Below are positions 15,067 through 22,568 of a stretch of DNA of 37,522 nucleotides, in pieces. The notes below the pieces were generated by a model, which searched no databases, was not told where the DNA came from, and saw only the letters and a list, made by a program, of their open reading frames with translations. Numbering within the stretch: position 1 is the first letter of the stretch; every line of letters begins with the position of its first letter. This DNA is from Gordonia malaquae NBRC 108250 (GTDB lineage: Bacteria > Actinomycetota > Actinomycetes > Mycobacteriales > Mycobacteriaceae): assembly GCF_000344135.1 (NCBI RefSeq), contig NZ_BAOP01000023.1:1-37522 (forward strand), given 5' to 3'. The position numbers and the translations under genes were made by a program.

Positions 15067-15090
15067 AGGGTGTAAGACTATCCAATGGAA
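15067..15090. other. ICE right boundary (attachment junction)
   Basis: Within this stretch the sequence passes from the recombinase 5' end into the coding sequence of a DUF4244 pilin gene, whose frame ends abruptly at ...EYSIG followed by TAG. The crossover must lie close to the ATTGGA at 15080-15085. The partner half-site is outside the window, so the exact core cannot be read. Confidence 0.65.
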
Positions 15091-15176
15091 TACTCGGCCG
15101 TCGACATCCCCTCCTCATCGGCGATCAACCGGCCGGCGAGCGTCTTGATCTCGTTGGTCCATCGAGCAGTGCGCAT
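15078..15176 (-). pseudogene. DUF4244/TadE-like pilin gene, 5' fragment split by the ICE
   Basis: ATG 15176 follows a strong site (GGGGGAGAA). The 32 codons encode a short basic leader, then IADEEGMSTAEYSIG and a stop at TAG 15080-15078. EEGMSTAEY fits a type IV/Flp prepilin processing site (cleavage after G, glutamate at +5) and the N-terminus of DUF4244 proteins encoded after tadC (Rv3656c in M. tuberculosis). An intact copy continues into a hydrophobic helix (typically TLAAAAF…), which is missing here. The rest should lie beyond the left end of the ICE. The tad pilus is therefore probably non-functional unless the ICE excises. Confidence 0.8.
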
Positions 15177-15209
15177 TTCTCCCCCTGCGGTCGTCGAACC
15201 CTCCTATCG

Positions 15210-15270
15210 GGCCCTCGTAAGTGAAGACGCACCGGGCACCGATCCGGTTCCACTCACTGTCCACAGGCAC
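15210..15270. repeat. tadC-pilin intergenic repeat, copy 1
   Basis: It contains GTGAAGACGCA, GATCCGGTTCCA and TGTCCACAGGC in order. It is the natural leader of the pilin gene and continues directly into the tadC 3' remnant. The same pattern returns at 17930-17990 and 18812-18854. Confidence 0.65.
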
Positions 15271-15352
15271 TCAGACCGAGCCGAGCATCCCCGACGCGAC
15301 GCCGATCGCCAACGGAACGATTCCGAGGCATACCAACACGGACAAGAAGCAT
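15271..15352 (-). pseudogene. Diverged duplicate of tadC 3' end
   Basis: On the minus strand this encodes …VCLGIVPLAIGVASGMLGSV and a stop, matching the last residues of intact TadC (18855-19439: VCLGIVPVVIGLASGMLGSV). By eye about 80-85% of bases match over roughly 80 bases, and similarity ends sharply at AAGAAGCA (about 15352). It has no start and no upstream part. It marks the far side of an island inserted at the tadC 3' end. Confidence 0.8.
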
Positions 15353-15819
15353 GAAACGCGCTCGCGCAGGCGTCATGGATCTAGACCCGGGCACAGCAGC
15401 TAAGCCAAGTCGGACCAACCCAGCCGCCTTATTCAGCCAACCGACACGACAGTGATGTCCATCATACTTCTTGACATATGTGATATGATATGCGGCAGAT
15501 GATATTGCATGGGGTGCCGCATCGGTCGAGCCCTCCGAATCGCCTTCTCCCGCAGCACTTCCCGCTGTCGCATTTCGCTGCTAGAAACAGTCCGACACCA
15601 CGCATCGGGCCCGTTTGCGCACCTCACGGGCCAGTCGGACATTTCTAGGAGGTAACCAGTTTTCCCGGTCACTCCGGGTCGGTTCGTTGAATGACCCACT
15701 TGCGCCATACCGGATATTCCATGATCTTATTGTGTCGCTAGAGACACATCGATTATCGCCATCACACATCGAGGAAGACATGCAGGGAAGCACGACACTG
15801 CTCGTGGGAAGATTGCCAG
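15353..15819. other. AT-richer non-coding spacer with one dyad
   Basis: No convincing gene is seen; short frames here lack codon bias and start sites. The stretch at 15460-15510 is unusually AT-rich for this genome. A perfect dyad TGTGTC-N6-GACACA at 15731-15748, about 75 bases before the XRE gene, is a candidate operator for it. Confidence 0.5.
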
Positions 15820-16110
15820 GTGCCCGCACCCGACGATCGCCTCACGCCGCGGCAGCGGCGGGACCGCGTCGTGCGTAGGGAAGCACTGGCCGCAGCGCTG
15901 GTCGCAGCTCGTGAGCAGGCCGGACTGAACCAGTCCCAGCTCGCACAGGCATCGGGACTGTCCCGGTCAGCCGTCGTACGGCTGGAGAAGGGCGACGCGA
16001 GCATCAGCTCGGATCGCCTGTGGGACCTGGCCCGCGCACTGGGCACCAAGCCGAGCGCGCTCTACCCCGCAGCCGAGGCCAACGAGGCCGCGGGCCGCAC
16101 GCTCGACTAG
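15820..16110 (+). CDS. XRE-family transcriptional regulator
   Basis: The start is GTG 15820, with GGGAAG eight bases upstream. The 96-residue product has a basic N-terminus and a classic Cro/C1 HTH at about residues 26-80: LVAAREQAGLNQSQLAQASGLSRSAVVRLEKGDASISSDRLWDLARALG. There is no additional domain. It precedes the J-like/cutinase gene by 39 bases and probably regulates this small cargo operon and itself. It lies in the island between tadC and the pilin fragment. Confidence 0.9.
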   Translation: MPAPDDRLTPRQRRDRVVRREALAAALVAAREQAGLNQSQLAQASGLSRSAVVRLEKGDASISSDRLWDLARALGTKPSALYPAAEANEAAGRTLD

Positions 16111-16149
16111 CACTCCTATCTGCATGTCCACCTCATCCAGGGGGACACC

Positions 16150-17208
16150 ATGCACATCGACCTGTACCGGGTCTACGGCCTCGACCGGCGACAAACGCCG
16201 GCGACTCTGGCCGCTCAGCTCACCGCACAGCTCAACGCGACCGACCCGCGAGACGCCTTGTCGCGCAGGCGCATCGACACGGCCCGCGCCATCCTCGGAG
16301 ACCCGGCACGTCGCGCCCACTATGACGCAGCGCTCGCTGATCCGGCCGCGCCGACCATCGGCGAGCAGTCGCTCGCCTTCATCGCAGGACGCGCACCGGC
16401 ACCGCTGGCACCCGTACCGGCGTCGCCACGACGCCGACTCAACAAGAAGCTCCTCGTCGCCGGGATCGTCGCCGTGCTGCTCGCGTCGACGGTGGTCATC
16501 GCCACCGCAACGTCCTCTTCGTCCGGATCATCCGACTGTGCGGATGTCATATTCGTCGGCGCGGCCGGATCGGGCCAGCGCAGCGAAGCGAAGGTACGCA
16601 CTCACGACGGAATGGGTGAGTTCGTCGGCGATACCTTCGAGAACCTACTCAACGACGCCAACGACATGGATAAGCGCGTTGAGAAGCAGACCGTCGATTA
16701 CCCGGCCGCGGCGGTGTCGACACTTGCCACGCAGCCTCAGGTTTTCTTGGATTCGATAACCACAGGCGTGTCGCGAGCGACCACATTGATCACCGACGCT
16801 GCCGACCGGTGCCCTGACTCGACGATCGTCGCCGTCGGCTACTCGCAAGGGGCGATGGTGATGCACCGGACCTTGCAGTCGATCTCGCCGAATGGCTCAA
16901 TCATCGGTGTCCTGATCGCCGACGGTGACCGCCAGCCGTCCGACCCGAACGTCATCGTCAAGGGCGACGCCAAGGCTTACACCGGCATCGCTTTCACCGA
17001 CCTCGCGATCTCGATTCTCGGGAACTCCACCGCCACACCGTTCGCCTCCGATTGGCGCGGAAATCTTCTGTCCTGGTGCGTCAGCGGCGACACCGTGTGC
17101 TCGAACAAGCCCGGCGCCATCGACTGGGGCATCGGGCCGCTGCTGCACACCGCCGGCTACGCCCCCGACAACTGGCGCGCGTTCGTCAAGCAGAAGGCGC
17201 TCGGCTGA
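16150..17208 (+). CDS. J-like domain / TM / cutinase-type hydrolase fusion
   Basis: The 352-residue protein has three parts. Residues 3-63 (IDLYRVYGLDRRQT…RRRIDTARAILGDPARRAHYDAAL) resemble a J-domain but lack HPD. Residues 99-120 are a membrane helix after RRRLNKK. Residues 128-350 form a cutinase-family alpha/beta hydrolase with nucleophile elbow GYSQG (S232), GD-x-VC (D314) and LLHTAGY (H333). Cutinase-like proteins of mycolic-acid bacteria are secreted esterases or phospholipases. Here the catalytic domain would be outside the membrane and the J-like part inside. The start ATG 16150 follows GGGGGACACC. The next gene encodes a protein with the same N-terminal module. Confidence 0.88.
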   Translation: MHIDLYRVYGLDRRQTPATLAAQLTAQLNATDPRDALSRRRIDTARAILGDPARRAHYDAALADPAAPTIGEQSLAFIAGRAPAPLAPVPASPRRRLNKKLLVAGIVAVLLASTVVIATATSSSSGSSDCADVIFVGAAGSGQRSEAKVRTHDGMGEFVGDTFENLLNDANDMDKRVEKQTVDYPAAAVSTLATQPQVFLDSITTGVSRATTLITDAADRCPDSTIVAVGYSQGAMVMHRTLQSISPNGSIIGVLIADGDRQPSDPNVIVKGDAKAYTGIAFTDLAISILGNSTATPFASDWRGNLLSWCVSGDTVCSNKPGAIDWGIGPLLHTAGYAPDNWRAFVKQKALG

Positions 17209-17282
17209 CGATTCCGTCGTCGATCGACATCGTGCGCGCCCGCACTCACGCATCAACCAATCATCCCGACCCGGAGGACACC

Positions 17283-17885
17283 ATGCCCCACATCGATCTC
17301 TACGCCGCCCACGCGCTTGATCGCAGCCAGACCTGCGCTGACTTCGCGGCGCAGCTCACTGCTCAGCTCGACACGGTCGATCACTACGATACGACCACTC
17401 GTGGCCGCATCGAGACAGCCCGACGCATCCTCGGCGACCAGCAGCGCCGGGCCGCGTACGACGCCCTGCTCACCGACCCCGCTGCCCACATCGACGAGGC
17501 TGTCCTCGGCTCGATCGCCAGCGGAGCGTCGAGCGCGGCCACCCTGCCACCGGTCGGCTTCCCGCCCGTACAGGGCTCGTACCCGCCCGCCCCGGTCCAG
17601 CAGGGATTCCAGGCACCCCAGCACGCGGCTTATCCGCCAGCCCAACCGCAGTACCAGCCCGCGGCCCAGCAACGCGTCGTTCGCGTCGTCGTGGTCCCCG
17701 ACGGGCTCATGCCCACGACCGAGTTCTGGGCCGACGAGTGGGCGATCGAGATGTCACCGGACGGCTCGGCGATCCGCCTCGTCGGCACCGGCAAGGGGTC
17801 GGCCGCCAAGAAGGCTGCCAAAACGTCAGGCGGCGATTGGGGCTGGATCGCTGGCGGCGGCATCGCCGGCCTGTTCCTCTCCTGA
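17283..17885 (+). CDS. J-like protein with proline/glutamine-rich linker
   Basis: ATG 17283 follows CGGAGGAC. The 200-residue product opens with HIDLYAAHALDRSQT…RIETARRILGDQQRRAAYDALL, a clear paralogue of the cutinase fusion's N-terminal module, again without HPD. A P/Q/A-rich linker (about 90-130) leads to a small C-terminal domain (RVVRVVVVPDGLMPTTEFWADEWAIEMSPDGSAIRLVG…) ending in a short hydrophobic tail (GWIAGGGIAGLFL). The function is unknown. The shared module suggests the two products interact or are regulated together. Confidence 0.8.
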   Translation: MPHIDLYAAHALDRSQTCADFAAQLTAQLDTVDHYDTTTRGRIETARRILGDQQRRAAYDALLTDPAAHIDEAVLGSIASGASSAATLPPVGFPPVQGSYPPAPVQQGFQAPQHAAYPPAQPQYQPAAQQRVVRVVVVPDGLMPTTEFWADEWAIEMSPDGSAIRLVGTGKGSAAKKAAKTSGGDWGWIAGGGIAGLFLS

Positions 17886-17929
17886 GCCCGCGCTGTGCTC
17901 AGTCAACATCGTCGGACTCGCTGGTCGAG

Positions 17930-17990
17930 CCCTTCATAGGTGAAGACGCGCAAAGCATGGATCCGGTTCCATCGATTTCCACAGCAGTTA
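17930..17990. repeat. tadC-pilin intergenic repeat, copy 2
   Basis: It contains GGTGAAGACGC, GGATCCGGTTCCA and TTTCCACAG, in the same order as copy 1. It lies between the J-like gene and the methyltransferase and includes the methyltransferase start codon, so it splits the island into two modules. Confidence 0.6.
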
Positions 17991-18766
17991 GGCGTGAGAC
18001 CATCAGGTGCGTGGCTGACGCATTCGACGCCTTGATCAAGATCGGGACTGAAGCCGACGTCTCGGGGTGGGACTTCTCCTGGCTCGCAGGCCGCGCTACC
18101 GAGGAACGTCCCGAATGGCGGTACGCCGTCCAACTCGCCGAACGGCTCGGCAGGGCATCGGCCTCGCTCGATATCCAGACTGGAGGAGGCGAGGTCCTCG
18201 CCGAGGCCGCAGTCTTTCCACCGACGGCGGTGGCGACCGAGTCGTGGCCGCCGAACATCGACAAAGCCACCCGACTGCTGCATCCGCGCGGGGTGGCCGT
18301 CGTCGCCGACGCCGACGAGCCACCACTGCCCTTCGCGAGCGAAGCCTTCGACCTTGTCACCAGCCGCCACCCCGCGACCGTGTGGTGGGACGAGATCGCC
18401 CGTGTCCTTCGACCGGGCGGCACATACTTCGCCCAGCATGTGGGGCCGGCGAGCGCCTTCGAACTCATCGAGTTCTTCCTCGGTCCCCAACCTCAAGCGC
18501 GGCGCGGACGTCACCCCGACGACGAAGCGGACGCGGCGAGAGCAGCCGGACTGGAAGTCGTCGATCTGCGCACCGCCAGCCTGCGCATCGAGATCAACGA
18601 CGTCGCGGCCGTGGTGTATCTGCTGCGCAAGGTGGTCTGGTGGGTTCCGGGGTTCACCGTCGAGAAGTACCGCGACCGCCTACTCGACATGCACCAGCAG
18701 ATCGAGCGCAGCGGTCCATTCGTCGCCCATTCGACGCGCCATCTCATCGAGGCACGGCGGCCGTAG
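17957..18766 (+). CDS. SAM-dependent methyltransferase
   Basis: The 269-residue frame from ATG 17957 contains a class I methyltransferase core. Motif I is LDIQTGGGEVL, then RGVAVVADADEPPLPFASEAFDLVTSRH (motif II region), ARVLRPGGTYFAQHV (motif III/post-III) and a C-terminal helical extension. The substrate is unknown. The start codon lies inside the intergenic repeat copy, so the first residues (MDPVPSISTA) may be recruited from the repeat. The original start may have been lost, or the GTG at the VADAF segment may be used. It is followed by the third repeat copy and intact tadC in convergent orientation. Confidence 0.82.
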   Translation: MDPVPSISTAVRRETIRCVADAFDALIKIGTEADVSGWDFSWLAGRATEERPEWRYAVQLAERLGRASASLDIQTGGGEVLAEAAVFPPTAVATESWPPNIDKATRLLHPRGVAVVADADEPPLPFASEAFDLVTSRHPATVWWDEIARVLRPGGTYFAQHVGPASAFELIEFFLGPQPQARRGRHPDDEADAARAAGLEVVDLRTASLRIEINDVAAVVYLLRKVVWWVPGFTVEKYRDRLLDMHQQIERSGPFVAHSTRHLIEARRP

Positions 18767-18811
18767 CCCGACGACACCACCGACGGGCCTACCGACGGAT
18801 CCTGAACAAGC

Positions 18812-18854
18812 AACGCACGGTGTCGATTCGGTTCCACCCGCTGTCCACAGGCCC
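18812..18854. repeat. tadC-pilin intergenic repeat, copy 3
   Basis: It contains CGATTCGGTTCCA and CTGTCCACAGGC directly after the intact tadC stop (minus strand). Similarity to copy 1 ends near 18812-18820. That is the island-side junction. Confidence 0.6.
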
Positions 18855-19439
18855 TCAGACCGAGCCCAGCATCCCCGACGCCAGGCCGATCACCACCGGC
18901 ACGATGCCGAGGCACACGAACGCCGGCAAGAAGCACAACCCGAGTGGCCCGCTGACCTTCACACCGGCCTTCTCTGCCGCCTCCAACGCCCGATCCGCTT
19001 CAACCCGCCGCATCTGGCCGGCGAGGTCGGCGACGCCGTCGGCCAATGACGCCCCCGCCCGCGACGCACGCCTCGCCAACGACGCGAGGTCGGCGAACGA
19101 CGGGTCGTCCGTTCCCCGCTCGAATGTCCACGCCGCCTCAGGATCCGCTCCCAACGCGAGCAGTTCCGCGGCCCGCAGCATCGGTACTGCGACGGCGACG
19201 GGAGCACCGTCAGCCGCGATCTCGGCTGCGGACGACACCGGCAGTCCGCTCCGAAGGCAGACCGCGAACATGTCGTAGGCGGCCGCCGTGTCGAACGGAT
19301 CGGGTCGCGACCGTCCACGACCCAGCCACCGGGCTTCGCGGACCGATCGTGGCCGCTCGACGACTCTCGCCAAGGTCCAGTCCGCGCCCGGCCAGATCCA
19401 CAGGGCGGTGCAGACGCACACCGCGATCGGCAGAATCAC
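18855..19439 (-). CDS. tadC: TadC-like pilus platform protein
   Basis: The 194-residue protein starts at GTG 19439, overlapping the tadB stop (GTGA). It begins with a membrane segment (ILPIAVCVCTALWIW). The central region has the T2SSF pattern (FDTAAAYDMFAVCLRSGLPVSSA…RRASRAGASLADGVADLAGQMRR), and it ends with a membrane segment (CFLPAFVCLGIVPVVIGLASGML). TadC and TadB form the inner-membrane platform of tight-adherence (Flp) pili. Its 3' end is duplicated at 15271-15352. The normal downstream pilin gene has been displaced by 3.6 kb and then broken by the ICE. Confidence 0.88.
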   Translation of the reverse strand: MILPIAVCVCTALWIWPGADWTLARVVERPRSVREARWLGRGRSRPDPFDTAAAYDMFAVCLRSGLPVSSAAEIAADGAPVAVAVPMLRAAELLALGADPEAAWTFERGTDDPSFADLASLARRASRAGASLADGVADLAGQMRRVEADRALEAAEKAGVKVSGPLGLCFLPAFVCLGIVPVVIGLASGMLGSV

Positions 19440-20212
19440 CGCACCACCTTCTCGGTGATGGCGACTGTCCACCAGACGCCCGCGACGGCCAAGCCAGTAC
19501 CGATGACCAGCAGGATTCCACCGACGCCCGGACGCAGGAGAACAGCCAACGGCTCAGCGCCCATCGCCTGCCCCAGCGCAACTCCGAGCAGCGGCAGCAT
19601 CGCCAACACGGTCGCCGTCGCCCGCGGCCCGGCCAGCCCCGCGCGCGTGCGTGACGCATGTTCGGCGCGAGCGGCGAGATCGGCGCGCAGCGACTGCATC
19701 AGGTCGATCATCGGCAGCCCCTTGCCGGCCGACGCAGCCCACGCCGCAGCGAGACGGTCCAACCCCGCGGCGCCGTCGACCGGATCACCGCCGAGTTCGG
19801 CTCGGGCGGCCATCCTCGCCAGCTCGCTCCCGACGTCGGACGGCCCGTCCCTCGAGAGCTCGTCCGACGCCGATCGACAAGCGTGCACGATCGGCGCCCC
19901 GACAGACATCTCCGCGATCATCACCGACAACGCTCGACGCACCTGCGCATCACGAACGTCCTGTGCGGCGCGGCGGACCGACCGGCGGCGCACGCCGATC
20001 ACCGTGGCGGCGACCAACGCCGCCGCGACCGCCGGGGCCGCACCGACGGCCAGCCCTATGAGCAGCGGCGATACCCCCACCGCCCACATCGGATCGACCG
20101 CGCGGACATCGATTGAGAGGCCCCGCTGCCCCGGTAGTCGCCGCAAGACAGCGGGTCGAGGCCACAACAGCACCACTGCGCCTGCCGCCGCAAGCAGCGG
20201 CCCGACACTCAT
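19436..20212 (-). CDS. tadB: TadB-like pilus platform protein
   Basis: The start is ATG 20212, overlapping the tadA stop (ATGA). The 258-residue product has N-terminal membrane helices (about 5-18 and 45-75) and a type II secretion F-like domain (LDRLAAAWAASAGKGLPMIDLMQSLRADLAARAEHA). It ends with two C-terminal helices (ATVLAMLPLLGVALGQ and ILLVIGTGLAVAGVWW). It pairs with TadC in the platform driven by TadA. Gene order and overlaps are as in the mycobacterial tad locus. Confidence 0.88.
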   Translation of the reverse strand: MSVGPLLAAAGAVVLLWPRPAVLRRLPGQRGLSIDVRAVDPMWAVGVSPLLIGLAVGAAPAVAAALVAATVIGVRRRSVRRAAQDVRDAQVRRALSVMIAEMSVGAPIVHACRSASDELSRDGPSDVGSELARMAARAELGGDPVDGAAGLDRLAAAWAASAGKGLPMIDLMQSLRADLAARAEHASRTRAGLAGPRATATVLAMLPLLGVALGQAMGAEPLAVLLRPGVGGILLVIGTGLAVAGVWWTVAITEKVVR

Positions 20213-21384
20213 CGGACACGCCGCCGATCGAGTATCGCGTCCAACTTGTCGCGAGCATCGGTGAAACCGGAGTCCCGCGACCACACGGAGGCAATCGATG
20301 CTAGGCCGTCGTCTCCACGATCGAGGACGCCGATCTCCGCGATCCCACGCCGACCGCGCGCGTCACGCCCCAGTCCCAGCACCACTTGGATCGCCGCGGC
20401 CAACTGACTGTGCAGCGCGATCCGGTCCATCCCGCCGAGAGCTGCGAGCGCTTCCATCCGAGCCGGGACCTCTGACGTCGAGTTCGCGTGCAGCGTGCCT
20501 CCGCACCCATCGTGGCCGGTGTTCAAGGCGACGAGCAGGTCGATCACCTCCGCTCCCCGGACCTCGCCGACGATGATCCGATCGGGTCGCATTCGGAGCG
20601 CTTGGCGTACCAGCGTCCGCACCGGCACATCTCCCACCCCTTCGACATTCGCTGTTCGCGCCACGAGTCGGACGACGTGCGGATGTTGTGGTTCGAGCTC
20701 CGACGCGTCTTCCACGGTGATGATCCGTTCGTCTGGACCGCACTCGCCGAGCAGTGCGTTCAACAGCGTCGTCTTGCCGGTACCCGTGCCGCCGACGATC
20801 AGGAACGCGAGGCGTCTGACCACGATGCGCCTGAGCACGTCAACGATCTCCGGGTCGATCGCGCCGGCCGCGGCGAGTGCGTCGAAAGTCTGCGTCGCGC
20901 TGCGCAGCACCCGCAGCGAGATGCAGGTCCCGTCGATGGCGAGGGGCGGGATCATCGCGTGCAGGCGGACAGCGATCCCCCGACGACCGACACCGGACAG
21001 CTGCCCGTCCACCCACGGCTGCGCGTCGTCGAGCCGACGACCCGCACCGAGCGCGAGTCTGCCCGCGAGGCGACGGACCGAGGCCTCGTCGTCGAAGCGA
21101 ACGTCGGTGAGCTCAAGCCCGTCACCACGATCTGCCCAGACCGCGGACGGACCCACAACCAGCACGTCGGTCACAGCAGGCTCCGCGAGCAATCCCTCGA
21201 GACGACCGGCGCCGACCATCTCGGTCTGCAGGTAACGCAGCACGTCGAGCAGGTCGGTGTCGCCGAGCAGGCCACCCGATTCGGCGCGGATGGCGTCGGC
21301 GATCACCGACGGATCGAGGTCTGACGTCTGCCCGGCGAGCCGTTCCCTCACCCGATCGAGCAGATCGGCACGTGCGGCCGTCAT
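20209..21384 (-). CDS. tadA: TadA/CpaF-family pilus assembly ATPase
   Basis: The start is ATG 21384, overlapping the ssd stop (ATGA). The 391-residue secretion ATPase has Walker A VGGTGTGKTTLL (about 197-208), an Asp box (IITVEDASELE), Walker B-like MRPDRIIVGEVRG and a His box (GHDGCGGTLHANS). These motifs are diagnostic of the TadA/VirB11-type ATPases that power Flp pilus assembly in the cytoplasm. It is intact and in the canonical order ssd-tadA-tadB-tadC. Confidence 0.93.
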   Translation of the reverse strand: MTAARADLLDRVRERLAGQTSDLDPSVIADAIRAESGGLLGDTDLLDVLRYLQTEMVGAGRLEGLLAEPAVTDVLVVGPSAVWADRGDGLELTDVRFDDEASVRRLAGRLALGAGRRLDDAQPWVDGQLSGVGRRGIAVRLHAMIPPLAIDGTCISLRVLRSATQTFDALAAAGAIDPEIVDVLRRIVVRRLAFLIVGGTGTGKTTLLNALLGECGPDERIITVEDASELEPQHPHVVRLVARTANVEGVGDVPVRTLVRQALRMRPDRIIVGEVRGAEVIDLLVALNTGHDGCGGTLHANSTSEVPARMEALAALGGMDRIALHSQLAAAIQVVLGLGRDARGRRGIAEIGVLDRGDDGLASIASVWSRDSGFTDARDKLDAILDRRRVR

Positions 21385-22424
21385 CGCCGGGCACCGACCG
21401 TCAGGCGATCGCACACGTCGCGCGCCGCCGTTGTCAGCGGTCCTCGGCGACGCAACCGCAGCCCCGACGCTTCACACCGCGCTGAGAGGGACCGTTCCGG
21501 CCGGTAGCCGCCGAGAAGCGGAATCCCCACCGCATCGGCGACGTCGCGTGCACGCAGTCCTCCCGGCGACGGCCCCCGAACAACGAGCACTGCGTCACGA
21601 TCGCCGACCATCCGGGCAGCCGTCCGACGTGTCGCCGCCACCGCATGCACCGACGCCGTCGTCACGACCACGATGAAGTCTGCCGTGTCGATCAGCCCCG
21701 ACGCCGACGGGCCCGGTTCGCGTCCGACGTCGGCGACAACCACGTCACCTGCCGTTCGGCCTGCATCGACGACGGCGAGAACCGTGTCCGGCCGCAGCGG
21801 TGACACGTCGTCGCGGGCAGGCCCGATCACGCTCACGCGGCCCACGCGCGGAAGGGCGGCCCGCAGCGCAGGGCCGCTGATCACACCGGTCTCGCCGGTC
21901 ACGTCCGCCCATCGGAGCCCCGATTTCTCCTCGACTCCGAGGAGGAGATCGGCGCCTGCGCCCGCCTGATCGGCATCGATGAGCAGCACGTCGTCCGACA
22001 CTCCGGCGGTGAGCGCAACCGCGACTGCCAACGTGGAGGCTCCGGCTCCGCCGTGCCCTCCGATCACGGCGACGGCGCCCGCCGGCCTGCGAACCGGGCG
22101 GCGGAACTCCGACAACGCGCTCACCAGGGCCGACTCCTCGTCTGGCAGCACAAATCCGCCCTGCGCACCCAGCGCCATCCCCAGCTGCCAGCCCCGCTGA
22201 TCGTCTCCGGCGCCGACCACCACGAGCCCGGGTCTCCGCGGTGGACGCAGCGTGGTCAGCGCCTCCAGCGCCTCGGCGTCCGCGGCGACGGCCGTCGCCC
22301 TGAGCCAGTCGTGTCGGCACGACGACGGTTCGCCGATCACCACCGCGTACCCGGTCGCGGCAGCGCACCGGGCCACATCCGGGTGGAGGACGGGATCGGT
22401 CAGAACCAGCAGCACATCACTCAT
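21381..22424 (-). CDS. ssd: Ssd-type MinD/CpaE-like protein
   Basis: ATG 22424 (MSDVLLVLTDPVLH) is preferred; ATG 22433 is in frame just upstream. The product has an N-terminal receiver-like part and then a deviant P-loop (IGGHGGAGASTLAVAVA) without the usual lysine. A DAD motif (LLIDADQAGAGADLLLG) and VVVADVGREPG follow. These match the septum-site determining protein family (Rv3660c) encoded with actinobacterial tad genes, related to MinD and CpaE, and thought to place the pilus machinery or affect division. A perfect DnaA-box-like TTATCCACA lies 42 bases upstream. Confidence 0.85.
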   Translation of the reverse strand: MSDVLLVLTDPVLHPDVARCAAATGYAVVIGEPSSCRHDWLRATAVAADAEALEALTTLRPPRRPGLVVVGAGDDQRGWQLGMALGAQGGFVLPDEESALVSALSEFRRPVRRPAGAVAVIGGHGGAGASTLAVAVALTAGVSDDVLLIDADQAGAGADLLLGVEEKSGLRWADVTGETGVISGPALRAALPRVGRVSVIGPARDDVSPLRPDTVLAVVDAGRTAGDVVVADVGREPGPSASGLIDTADFIVVVTTASVHAVAATRRTAARMVGDRDAVLVVRGPSPGGLRARDVADAVGIPLLGGYRPERSLSARCEASGLRLRRRGPLTTAARDVCDRLTVGARR

Positions 22425-22568
22425 GGCCGACATCGTCGACCCGATGTCAGAAAAGCGGAAGTGCGTTATCCACAGGCTTGCGCCATGTCGGCGGGCGATG
22501 CTCGGTGCGTCATTTCGACACCTCGCCCCGGCTGGCGCCTCGGTGAGGGCTCAATGACCAGTAGGGCC

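Noticed and set aside
15471..15510. TTGACA in an AT-rich stretch as a promoter
   Set aside because: No -10 hexamer at 16-18 bases; the next TATGAT is too close and GATATT too far.
22466..22474. Perfect DnaA box TTATCCACA upstream of ssd
   Set aside because: Only one box, no cluster, no AT-rich unwinding region and no replication gene nearby; a single match is compatible with chance or a promoter site.
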